In this document: one piece after another, positions 1 through 8,476 of the stretch
Numbering within the stretch: the first letter of the stretch is position 1
How the letters are laid out: every line of letters starts with the position of its first letter
NCBI GenBank assembly: GCA_003567005.1
Contig: PXBF01000180.1
Span: 1 to 64,000, forward strand
Source of the DNA: PVC group bacterium
GTDB lineage: Bacteria > Verrucomicrobiota > Kiritimatiellia > UBA8416
Direction: 5' to 3'
Length of the DNA stretch: 64,000 nucleotides
The notes under the pieces: generated by a model
The model's input: only the letters and a program-made list of their open reading frames with translations
Told to the model about the DNA's origin: nothing
Database searches by the model: none
Position numbers and translations under genes: made by a program

Positions 1-2
1 AT

Positions 3-614
3 GCCAAATTCAATTTTGCAGACCCTCAGAAGCACCCGGAATTTGCTGGACATGTTGCCGCTGTATACACGCATCCTCTTTCTAAAGGTGGTAGCTCAAG
101 CGGTCACTATAATGGTCATGCGCAGACTTATATGAATGTCGGCGAAGCCATGGGCTGGGCGATGGTGCAAATGATGCAGGAGAGCGGTGGAGCGCAAGCC
201 GCCCCCCGACGTAGGGAAAGCGGTCGCAGGATTGCACCCGAAAATTTCGAGCGCTTACAGGATGGTCTGCAGCAAGCATTATCGGGGTTAAGCCGCAACG
301 GTCAATTGGAGGAAGTGCCGCTTAGCATATCCGTCACGGAGGCAACCGTCTGGCTAAAAGCGGCTGCAGATGATGGCACGCTCACGTTTTCTATGGTGGG
401 AAGTGACCGCACAGCCGATTTGCCGTGGTCCACCATGGAACCCGCTGACCAAGCCCTTTTGGCACAGCTTGCCGCAGAGTTGGCTCCGGATAATGAAGAC
501 ATTTTAGGAATTGCTGCGGTTGATACGGAACTAATGGGCGAGGCCGGACAAGCTCGCGAAATCTTTGCACGGGCTGGCGACAGCCGCGCTCGCTGGGAAA
601 ACCTGCTGCAATAA
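3..614 (+). CDS. Sialate O-acetylesterase-like (SASA/DUF303) enzyme, C-terminal part
   Basis: The frame is open from the window edge, so the start lies outside; translation runs into the visible reading frame well before the first internal ATG at 132. The first 45 or so residues (HPEFAGHVAAVYTHPL, then GHYNGHAQTYMNVGEAMG) resemble the end of the SASA/DUF303 carbohydrate esterase domain, where the conserved His sits near a HYN-type segment. These enzymes remove acetyl groups from sugars. About 120 residues follow that I do not recognise; they look like a small separate domain and end normally at TAA. The next gene, a URO-D-like protein, starts 80 bases downstream in the same direction. The esterase assignment rests on a short stretch, so it is probable rather than certain. 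Confidence 0.6.
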   Translation, partial: AKFNFADPQKHPEFAGHVAAVYTHPLSKGGSSSGHYNGHAQTYMNVGEAMGWAMVQMMQESGGAQAAPRRRESGRRIAPENFERLQDGLQQALSGLSRNGQLEEVPLSISVTEATVWLKAAADDGTLTFSMVGSDRTADLPWSTMEPADQALLAQLAAELAPDNEDILGIAAVDTELMGEAGQAREIFARAGDSRARWENLLQ

Positions 615-693
615 CCGGACCAAGATCTGATTTGGTCGATGGTGCGGCGATTGCAGTCGTACTCCTGCCGTTGAGTGTTGAGAGAGGATCGTT

Positions 694-1896
694 ATGCAAA
701 ACAGAGAGATCATTCGTGAATTAGCCAAGCGTTATGCCGAGATTGCTGCTTTGCCGCATCAGCAGGAAACCATTGATGGGTGGCGTACATTGAACGGGTT
801 GCAGTCGACACGCCCGATGGTACGCATTGACCAGCTTCCTTGGGAAGAACTTCCCTGGGGCGAGGATCAGATGGTCAATCCAAACGGTATGGCAAGGCAA
901 CTGGAACGTCGGTTGCGGATGACCTTGTATGCCTGGGATCACTTTAAGGCGGATATGGTTGTCTTGCCTTATATTGGAATCAGCAAGACGGTTCGCAATG
1001 ATCGTCTGGGACCTGATGCGGAAGTGGAGCGGAAAGGGCTTTCGCAGCATTTTTCTGAACAGTTGAAAACCATCGAGGAAGTTCAGGCCTTGCAGACGCC
1101 GGTAATTGAAGTGGATCCTGAAGAAGATGAACGCCGCTTTGCCGAGGCTAACGAATTGCTGGACGGTATTGTGCCAGCTCGCTTGACAGGGATCGGTCGA
1201 CATTCAGGGCTTTGGGACTTGATATCCACTAAAATATCTCCCGAGCGCATGCTGTACGATCTGATTGATCGTCCAGAATATGTGGAAGTGCTGATTAACA
1301 AATTCATCGAAATGGAAAGCGGTATTCTGGATCAGTATGAAGAACATGGGCTGCTGGAAGCGGCCCCGCCGGAGATTCACTGCACGGGTGCGTTTGTGGA
1401 TGATTTGCCGTCTGAGGACTTTGATGGCGTACATGCTAAAGCAAAAGACACATGGACGTTTTCCATGGCGCAGATGTTTTCCGAAGTGTCTCCCGGCATG
1501 GACGAGGAATACAATCTACTTCCGATGAAGCCCCTGTTGGAACGCTATGGCTTGGTTTATTATGGTTGTTGTGAACCGTTGCATCATAAGATTGATATTG
1601 TTCGAAAGATCAGGAATGTTCGTAAAATTTCGGTGAGCCCCTGGGCGAAGAAGGAAATGGCGGCAGAGGCTATTCATGGCGACTATGTGTTTTCGGCCAA
1701 GCCGAATCCTTCGCATGTGGCTATGGGGGCGTTCGATGAGGATCTCGTGCGCAAGGATCTTCAGGAAACGGTGGAGGCTTGTCGGAGGCACAACACCCCC
1801 TGTGAGTTGATTCTGAAAGATATCAGCACGGTTTGCAACGATCCGCAACGGTTGACCCGCTGGGAGAAGATTGCTATGGATGTAGTCAAGGGATAG
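694..1896 (+). CDS. URO-D-fold protein, atypical subfamily (uroporphyrinogen decarboxylase/methyltransferase-like)
   Basis: This 400-residue protein has the layout of the URO-D superfamily, which includes heme-pathway decarboxylases and the MtaA/MtbA/CmuA corrinoid methyltransferases. It is longer than HemE and lies outside any heme cluster, so HemE is unlikely. In methyltransferase members a zinc site H-x-C...C lies near the C-terminus. Here the matching place reads YYGCCEPL (about residues 289-296), and a further Cys occurs in TVCNDP 87 residues later, so any metal site would be built differently. The start has a purine-rich GAGAGG nine or so bases upstream. It lies between an esterase fragment and a DUF6288 protein at the edge of a fucose/rhamnose glycosidase island, which suggests a sugar-related role; substrate unknown. 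Confidence 0.7.
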   Translation: MQNREIIRELAKRYAEIAALPHQQETIDGWRTLNGLQSTRPMVRIDQLPWEELPWGEDQMVNPNGMARQLERRLRMTLYAWDHFKADMVVLPYIGISKTVRNDRLGPDAEVERKGLSQHFSEQLKTIEEVQALQTPVIEVDPEEDERRFAEANELLDGIVPARLTGIGRHSGLWDLISTKISPERMLYDLIDRPEYVEVLINKFIEMESGILDQYEEHGLLEAAPPEIHCTGAFVDDLPSEDFDGVHAKAKDTWTFSMAQMFSEVSPGMDEEYNLLPMKPLLERYGLVYYGCCEPLHHKIDIVRKIRNVRKISVSPWAKKEMAAEAIHGDYVFSAKPNPSHVAMGAFDEDLVRKDLQETVEACRRHNTPCELILKDISTVCNDPQRLTRWEKIAMDVVKG

Positions 1897-1974
1897 ATTC
1901 CCTTGTATTTTATTGTTAATTGATGTGGTGGGATCATTGAATGTCGTCGGTGAAATAGAATGAAAGGAGAAATG

Positions 1975-4900
1975 ATGCGTTATCTGCGAGTGGCTGTGTT
2001 GGCGTTCAGTCTGGTTGGCGGTTTGGCTTGGGGGGGCTCCTCGATCACGGTTACGGAAATCGGTAATTTTGGCCCAACTGGACTAGAAATTGAGGTTCGT
2101 GATGATCGGCTCGTAGAAATTACAGGTGTACAGGAAGGATCTCCTGCAGAAGGAAAATTTGTCCGCGGGCAGCTTATCAGTACGATTAACGGTTTAGGAA
2201 TTCCCGATGATGATCTCGGTCCACAGGTACATCTGGCACGTCGTATAACGGAAGCGGAAGCGGGCGATGGTGTGCTCCAATTTGCGGTCCATGCATCGGT
2301 GGACGCCGACCCTGAGATTGTGGAAATACATATTCCGATTATGGGGTCTTTTAGCGACACTTGGCCGATGGATTGCGCCAAGACCGATCGCATTATTCGC
2401 GAGAAGGCTGATGGTATTGCGCGTTTGGTGGAGACTTCCAATGATGGGTTAACCTCCCATAATCTTTACAATGCGCTCGCGATTCTCTTTCTATTATCTA
2501 CAGGAGAAGATCAGGATCTGGAAGTCGTTCGGGGCATTTACGCGCAACGCATGGAAGATTTTGATGCTGATTATACGGGGCCGCATAGTTGGCACAACGG
2601 ATATCAGGGGTTGGCTGTTAACGAATATTATTTACGGACGGGGGATGAATCCGTGATGCCATTGATTCATGCCATTGCCGAGTCTGCACGGCGGTTCCAG
2701 GTACATGGCGGCTGGACTCATTGGGCCCGTGGCGTGAATCCGCAGTATGTTGCCGGTGGCTTGATGAATCCGGCCGGTACGCAAATTTTGACGAGCTTGT
2801 TATTGGCCAATATGGGTGGAGCAGATGTGGATCAGGATACGCTGCATCAAGCCTTAAGGTATTTTTACCGTTTTGCAGGCCGTGGTTCGAATCCTTATGG
2901 TGATCATCGCCCCGAAGGTGGATACGGGAGCAATAATGGTAAATCGGAGATGTTAGCGATTGCGATGCATATTGCCTCTCTTGCAGAGGAAGGCGGCGAC
3001 ATTTATGCTATGGCACGTGATAAGAATGCACATACACCGCTTTTTAGCACGCGACATATGCTTCAGGGACATACGGGGGGCGGTCTTGGCGCGATTTGGC
3101 ATGGTATTGCAGCCTCGCATATGATCGAGCAACGTCCTGAGCTTTACCGTAACCGCAAAGATTCGATCCAATGGTTTTACGAGCTTTCGCGTCGTCATGA
3201 TGGGCTTTTCGGCATTGTCGGTGGTGAACGCTACGATCAAATCAACTACGGGCACGGCATGGGGCTGGCATTAACGGCACCACGCCGGACGCTTCAAATG
3301 ACAGGTGCGCCCCGGTCGCCGTATGCACAGGATTTCACGTTGCCGGAACGAATTTGGGGACGCGAAGCAGATCTTACCTTTTTTGACATTGATGGTGGCG
3401 AGAAATACGGGGAGCGAGAGGCGTATCCGCACGAGGAGCGTGATAGAATCCCCGAAGCCGATGAAGGCGAGCTGGAACGGTTTTCCTATCATCCCGAGCA
3501 TGTATATCGTGAGTGGACTGCTGGTGCCATTCGGGATGGTGGACATTATGGTTTGATTGAGCGGTTGTTACGATCTGATGATCCGCGGGCACGTCAAACG
3601 GGCGCAATAGCGATTAATCAGTTTGAACCATGGAATCTGCGCTCCAGTCGTCACATTCAAAGTCGGCTTGGCATTGATCGTTCCGATTTTACAGAGGAGA
3701 TGTTAGATGCGCTGCTCGACATGATTAGAGATCCTGAGGAAGCACTTTGGAATGTAAACCATGCCTTATTGGCTTTGCCGGCTGCTTCAGCGGAGCAAGT
3801 CTCTGCCCATCTTGATGACATCTTGCCATGGTTAGAGCATGATGAATGGTGGTTGCAAGAGGCAGCCGTCGTCGCAATGGCTCCCGCCATGGTGGATGAA
3901 ACCGCTATGCAAAGGATTATACCTGCCGTCATGGCAGCCCTTTCAAACATGGAGCATGCGCGGCCACGCGGCACGATTGGCTGGTTTTTCAATCGTGGCA
4001 CGCAGCAGGCTAGTCCGGACATTCGTGAAGCAGTGGCAATGGGCTTTCTGTATGCCTATCAGAATTTTCCTTCCGTTCCGGATCCAGAAGAAGGTGTGGA
4101 TCACTCGGGTATCACAAGTATGGCGCTATATCGTTTTCTTAACGACGTTATTTTACAGGGGGATGAGGATGTCGTTCTCGAAGCCGCGCGCACCAGTGTT
4201 GCCCGCATTGAGGACATGCGTGGGCGTGAGTTGAACTTGGTGATTGATGCGCTGATTGATGCTGGCATTCAGTTGAGCGGATCGGCGCGTGAGGAAATTG
4301 GTAACATTTTGCTGGAGCATTACCGCACAGCCGTGGTTGGCGATGATCCCGAGGAGATGCGTGAAAGCATTCATGCGGGGCGTGAAATCAACACAATGAA
4401 TAAGTTGCTGCAAATTGATCAGATGGCCGGTTTGCCGGTAGGTTGGCAATTGCTTGGGAATCATGAGGATGGACAGCAGGATTGGTGGGTTACGTCCTAC
4501 CAACCGGATGATACATTGGAAAATGATGTGATGCAGCGGTTCCGCACTGTGGCGTTGCCGGAGAAACTGCAAGGCTGGAACCAAGTTGACTATGATCCGG
4601 AGGCGCATGGTTGGATCCGTAAAACGGAAACGATTGGAGATCATGCACCGTTGCGTTACAACCCATCTGAGCGTTGGAGAACGGAAATATTGCCCGATGC
4701 TGGCGAAGTGCTTTTGGTCCGCAAGACATTCGAATTGGATGATTTGGATGATGTCATGTACCGGATCATCGCATACACACGTCAGGGATATGAGGTTTAT
4801 TTGAATGGCAATCGTATCCGGCAGGAACGCGGGCGTTCACGTACATGGCAGCCACGTATTACGCATTTTGATGCATCCATGGAGGAGCATTTACGCGAGG

Positions 4901-5007
4901 GAACCAATGTGCTGGCAGCACGTAGTTTTCTGCAATACTTCCGTGGTAAAGAAGGCAATATGGAAATCTACATTGAAGCGTTGCCAGATTTTCCCGAGAT
5001 AAAATAG
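1975..5007 (+). CDS. Exported DUF6288 protein with N-terminal PDZ-like domain
   Basis: A signal peptide (MRYLRVAVLAFSLVGGLAWG) precedes a PDZ-like segment of about 100 residues (GPTGLEIEV, then ITGVQEGSPAEGKFVRGQLISTING in shorter pieces). The SDTWPMDCAK junction that follows is typical of DUF6288 proteins as I recall the family. The middle (residues about 150-480) is rich in helix pairs with GxHG and HGMG motifs, like an alpha-toroid fold. A HEAT-like stretch comes next, and the last 110 residues (YEVYLNGNRI) look like a jelly-roll domain of the sort attached to glycosidases. AGGAGA at 1965-1970 sits too close to the ATG at 1972 and inside the frame of the ATG at 1960, so 1975 is the best start. 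Catalytic activity is not known to me. It probably acts outside the cytoplasm on, or in processing of, the same glycans as its neighbours. Confidence 0.72.
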   Translation: MRYLRVAVLAFSLVGGLAWGGSSITVTEIGNFGPTGLEIEVRDDRLVEITGVQEGSPAEGKFVRGQLISTINGLGIPDDDLGPQVHLARRITEAEAGDGVLQFAVHASVDADPEIVEIHIPIMGSFSDTWPMDCAKTDRIIREKADGIARLVETSNDGLTSHNLYNALAILFLLSTGEDQDLEVVRGIYAQRMEDFDADYTGPHSWHNGYQGLAVNEYYLRTGDESVMPLIHAIAESARRFQVHGGWTHWARGVNPQYVAGGLMNPAGTQILTSLLLANMGGADVDQDTLHQALRYFYRFAGRGSNPYGDHRPEGGYGSNNGKSEMLAIAMHIASLAEEGGDIYAMARDKNAHTPLFSTRHMLQGHTGGGLGAIWHGIAASHMIEQRPELYRNRKDSIQWFYELSRRHDGLFGIVGGERYDQINYGHGMGLALTAPRRTLQMTGAPRSPYAQDFTLPERIWGREADLTFFDIDGGEKYGEREAYPHEERDRIPEADEGELERFSYHPEHVYREWTAGAIRDGGHYGLIERLLRSDDPRARQTGAIAINQFEPWNLRSSRHIQSRLGIDRSDFTEEMLDALLDMIRDPEEALWNVNHALLALPAASAEQVSAHLDDILPWLEHDEWWLQEAAVVAMAPAMVDETAMQRIIPAVMAALSNMEHARPRGTIGWFFNRGTQQASPDIREAVAMGFLYAYQNFPSVPDPEEGVDHSGITSMALYRFLNDVILQGDEDVVLEAARTSVARIEDMRGRELNLVIDALIDAGIQLSGSAREEIGNILLEHYRTAVVGDDPEEMRESIHAGREINTMNKLLQIDQMAGLPVGWQLLGNHEDGQQDWWVTSYQPDDTLENDVMQRFRTVALPEKLQGWNQVDYDPEAHGWIRKTETIGDHAPLRYNPSERWRTEILPDAGEVLLVRKTFELDDLDDVMYRIIAYTRQGYEVYLNGNRIRQERGRSRTWQPRITHFDASMEEHLREGTNVLAARSFLQYFRGKEGNMEIYIEALPDFPEIK

Positions 5008-5155
5008 CTATTCTGCCTAATGGAATCTATGCGCTTGAGGCAATCAGGACAGTAGGAATGCTTCAAACTCGGGGGCATTGTCGGGGCAGCCGAAGGGAAT
5101 GGGCGGTTCCGACTGACCGGAGCTGCATATACCATATTGGGGCGTTAGGTTTAAG

Positions 5156-5195
5156 GTGGAGTGTGTAAACTTCTGTTGATACACTCCACTTTTTT
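5156..5195 (+). terminator. Intrinsic terminator after the DUF6288 gene
   Basis: GTGGAGTGT at 5156-5164 pairs perfectly with ACACTCCAC at 5181-5189, giving a nine-base-pair stem with a 16-base loop, followed by six T residues at 5190-5195. It lies 150 bases after the DUF6288 stop codon and just before the ribosome binding site of the DUF5107 gene. It therefore separates two transcripts on the same strand, unless it is used as an attenuator for the downstream gene. Confidence 0.8.
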
Positions 5196-5232
5196 ATGAT
5201 TTCACGTATGTCGCTACTGTTAAAGGACGATG

Positions 5233-8200
5233 ATGATGAGCAATACAGTGAAAGTTGAACGCAAACCCTTGGTCATTCCAACTTATACGCTTGGGGAGCC
5301 GGAAAAAAATCCTCTTTTTTTCGAGAAGCGCGTATATCAGGGATCAAGTGGAAAAGTGTACCCGGTACCTTTTATCGATAAGGTCTATGATACGCCTACG
5401 TCGGTGGAATATGACACGATCGAGCTAGACAATGGCATGATCAACATTCAGCTATTACCCGAGATCGGTGGACGTATCTTTAGCGGAAAGGATATAGCGA
5501 ACCAAGGATATGATTTTTTCTACCGGCAAGATGTAATTAAACCGGCCTTGGTCGGTCTGGCCGGCCCGTGGATATCGGGTGGTGTTGAGTTTAACTGGCC
5601 ACAGCATCATCGGCCAGGGACATATCTTCCGACGGATGTTTTTGTCGAAGCATGTGAAGACGGCAGTTATATCGTATGGCTTTCGACGCATGATCCCATC
5701 CAGCACATGAAGGGTATGCATGGGATCTGCGTTAGGCCGAATAGTGCCTTGATTGAGCTCAAAGCGCGGATTTTCAACCGAACGCCCGTTACGCAGACAT
5801 TTCTTTGGTGGGCCAATGTGGCGGCACGCGTCCATGATCGTTATCAAAGCTTTTTTCCACCGGACGTGCATTATGTGGCGGATCACGCTGTGCGGGCACA
5901 AAGCTCTTTTCCGATTGCACAAAACGATTATTACGGCGTGGATTATGCTGCGCGTCCAGGCGCAAACGATTTGAGTTGGTACAAAAACATACCGGTTCCA
6001 ACGAGTTATATGGTTTGTGGCACAAACTTTGACCATTTTGGCGGATACGACTTTGAAGCACAGGGGGGCTTTGTGCATGTGGCCAATCGTCATATTGCAC
6101 CCGGCAAAAAGCAGTGGACCTGGGGCAATCATGCATTTGGTTGGGCTTGGGATCGTGAGCTGACAGATGAGAATGGTCCATATGTGGAGTTGATGGCTGG
6201 CGTATACACCGATAATCAACCTGATTTTACCTATTTGGCCCCCTATGAAACCAAAACGTTTTCGCAGTACTGGTGGCCATACCAGAAGCTGGGGCCGGTT
6301 CAGAATGCATCCAAAGAAGCCGCGATTCGGCTGGAAGTAGCAGAAAACCATAGCCTGGACCTTGGTGTGGCAACCTCTGGTGTTTATCCTGGCGCCCGTA
6401 TCGTATTGCAACAGGGCGATCGTGTATTGCTGGATGAGCGCGTGGACCTGCATCCCGCATCACCTTGGCAAGAGCAATCGCTGTCCTACAAAGGGGATGA
6501 CCCGCGAGAGCTCCGGTTGATGGTTGAGGATGCCACGGGTAAACGTCTTTGTTCCTATCGTCCCGTGGTAGGGGATGATCCCTTGCCGCGACGTCCGGTT
6601 GCCGTGGCACCGCCATCGCCACAAAATACGGATACGGTTGATAAGTTGGTTTTGACGGCAGAGCATCTGGACCAATACCGTCATCCGACCCGTTATCCGG
6701 AACCCTATCTGGAAGAGGCCTTGCGGCGTGATGCTAATCATTCCCAAGCCAACCTTTTGCTTGGAAAACGAATGCTCGCGCAGGGTCGGCTCGAGGAGGC
6801 TGCCCGTTGTTTTGACAAGGCAATCGATCGACTCACAGCTTGGCATCCCAACCCATGTACGGGGGAAGCGCATTACTACAAGGGACTGGTTTGCAGATTT
6901 CGCGATCAGTATACCGATGCATATCAGGCCTTTTACAAGGCTACATGGGATTACGCCTGGCGTGCGCCCGCTTTTTACGAGATCGCGCTTCTGGATTGCC
7001 GCCAGCAGGATTATGAAACAGCGGTTATGCATTGTGATGCAGCATTGTTGACCAATGCACAGCACAATAAGGCCCAAACGCTCAAAGCGCTATCCATGCA
7101 AAAATGCGGGCAGGATGGTCAGGCCGTCTTGCATGCATTACTGGAAGAAGATCCCTTGGATCATTGGGCCCGCTATGCTGGTGGAGACCTGGACGGGGTA
7201 CTGCAATATAGTCGCAATGATGCGCAGACGATGTTGGATCTGGCGTATGATTTTGCGGATGCAGGTATGTATGCAGACGCAGCCGAATTGCTGAAATGGC
7301 ATCATCGTCATGAAGTGAGTCCCGTAGCAGTACCCAACCCTAGCGAGAAGTCCGTGATGACCCATTATGCGTTAGCATGGGTGGAACAGCAGCAGGGTAA
7401 TCATGAAGGAGCCAAAGAAGCACTTACGGTGGCATCCCTTGCAAACCCGGATTATTTTTTCCCATCGCGGTTGCATGACCAAATTGTATTGGAATCGTTT
7501 ATGCGGGCCGGATGTCATGACCGCAATGCTGCCTATGGGTTAGGTAACCTGTATTATGATCGTAAGCGACATGAAGATGCCATCCAGGCATGGCGCAAGG
7601 CTGTGGATGCGGATGAGCGTTTTGCAACAGCTTATCGGTGCCTGGGGATTGCGTATTGGAATGTACGGCGGGATCGGCAGGCGGCACGGGAGGCCTATCA
7701 ACAAGCCATAGCGCATGCGCCAAACGATGCGCGTATCTTTACGGAATATGACCAATTACGTGAGAAGATGGGTGATGAACCGGCCGACCGTTTGAGGATG
7801 ATGCAGGAGAATATGGATCTGGTTCTCTCTCGAGACGATGCCACTGTTGCGCTCTGTTCGCTGTATAATCAGACAGGTGCCCCCGAAAAGGCTCTCGATA
7901 TTTTGCAGAATCGGCGTTTCCACCCGTGGGAAGGTGGCGAGGGGCAGGTTTTACGACAGTATACGCTGGCACGGCTCCTTTTGGGCCAAAGCGCGTTGGA
8001 GCAAGGGGATGCCGAGACTGCCCATCAGCATTTTTCAGAAGCGTTGCATACCCCCGATAATCTGGGTGAGGCCTATCATCTATTGCAGGCCAAAGCGGAT
8101 GTGAGCTATTGGCAAGGCAAAGCGCTCTTGGCACTGGGACGCAAGAATGCTGCAGAAGCTGCCTTTGAAGCGGCGGCATCCGAGAGTGGCGATTTCCAGA

Positions 8201-8475
8201 ATATGGCTGTAACGGAGCACTCCGAACTGTCTTACTACAAGGGATTATCCTTGTTAGCCTTGGGGCGTACAGAAGAGGCCGAAGCACTTTTCGCGGATAT
8301 GCAAGCCTTTGCCGAGCGCGAAATGGAGTCTGAGGGCACAATCGATTACTTCGCAACCTCATTGCCTTTGTTGTTGGTTTTCGAAGATGATTTGACGGAA
8401 GTACGCCATCGCCACGCGCGTCATCTACTGGACCTTGCCAAAGATGGACTGGGTCAAGCACGGGCGGATGCTTAG
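5233..8475 (+). CDS. DUF5107 protein with C-terminal TPR repeats
   Basis: Residues 1-350 match what I know of DUF5107: an early LPEIGGRIFSG motif, WISGGVEFNWPQHHRPGT, and RIFNRTPVTQTFLWWANVA, all typical of this aldose-epimerase-like beta-sandwich family. From about residue 470 to the end the protein is a long array of TPR-type helix pairs (AYRCLGIAYWN, AYGLGNLYYD). No signal peptide is present, so it is probably cytoplasmic. Such proteins often sit in glycan-utilisation clusters; binding or processing of sugars is assumed, with no proven reaction. AAGGA at 5223-5227 lies two, five and eight bases from ATGs at 5230, 5233 and 5236, so the start is 5233 or 5236. Its stop codon lies one base from that of the convergent GH78 gene. 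Confidence 0.8.
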   Translation: MMSNTVKVERKPLVIPTYTLGEPEKNPLFFEKRVYQGSSGKVYPVPFIDKVYDTPTSVEYDTIELDNGMINIQLLPEIGGRIFSGKDIANQGYDFFYRQDVIKPALVGLAGPWISGGVEFNWPQHHRPGTYLPTDVFVEACEDGSYIVWLSTHDPIQHMKGMHGICVRPNSALIELKARIFNRTPVTQTFLWWANVAARVHDRYQSFFPPDVHYVADHAVRAQSSFPIAQNDYYGVDYAARPGANDLSWYKNIPVPTSYMVCGTNFDHFGGYDFEAQGGFVHVANRHIAPGKKQWTWGNHAFGWAWDRELTDENGPYVELMAGVYTDNQPDFTYLAPYETKTFSQYWWPYQKLGPVQNASKEAAIRLEVAENHSLDLGVATSGVYPGARIVLQQGDRVLLDERVDLHPASPWQEQSLSYKGDDPRELRLMVEDATGKRLCSYRPVVGDDPLPRRPVAVAPPSPQNTDTVDKLVLTAEHLDQYRHPTRYPEPYLEEALRRDANHSQANLLLGKRMLAQGRLEEAARCFDKAIDRLTAWHPNPCTGEAHYYKGLVCRFRDQYTDAYQAFYKATWDYAWRAPAFYEIALLDCRQQDYETAVMHCDAALLTNAQHNKAQTLKALSMQKCGQDGQAVLHALLEEDPLDHWARYAGGDLDGVLQYSRNDAQTMLDLAYDFADAGMYADAAELLKWHHRHEVSPVAVPNPSEKSVMTHYALAWVEQQQGNHEGAKEALTVASLANPDYFFPSRLHDQIVLESFMRAGCHDRNAAYGLGNLYYDRKRHEDAIQAWRKAVDADERFATAYRCLGIAYWNVRRDRQAAREAYQQAIAHAPNDARIFTEYDQLREKMGDEPADRLRMMQENMDLVLSRDDATVALCSLYNQTGAPEKALDILQNRRFHPWEGGEGQVLRQYTLARLLLGQSALEQGDAETAHQHFSEALHTPDNLGEAYHLLQAKADVSYWQGKALLALGRKNAAEAAFEAAASESGDFQNMAVTEHSELSYYKGLSLLALGRTEEAEALFADMQAFAEREMESEGTIDYFATSLPLLLVFEDDLTEVRHRHARHLLDLAKDGLGQARADA

Positions 8476-8476
8476 A

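Noticed and set aside
694..1896. Annotation as heme-pathway uroporphyrinogen decarboxylase (hemE)
   Set aside because: There are no heme genes nearby, the length and motifs differ from HemE, and two divergent copies lie among glycosidases.
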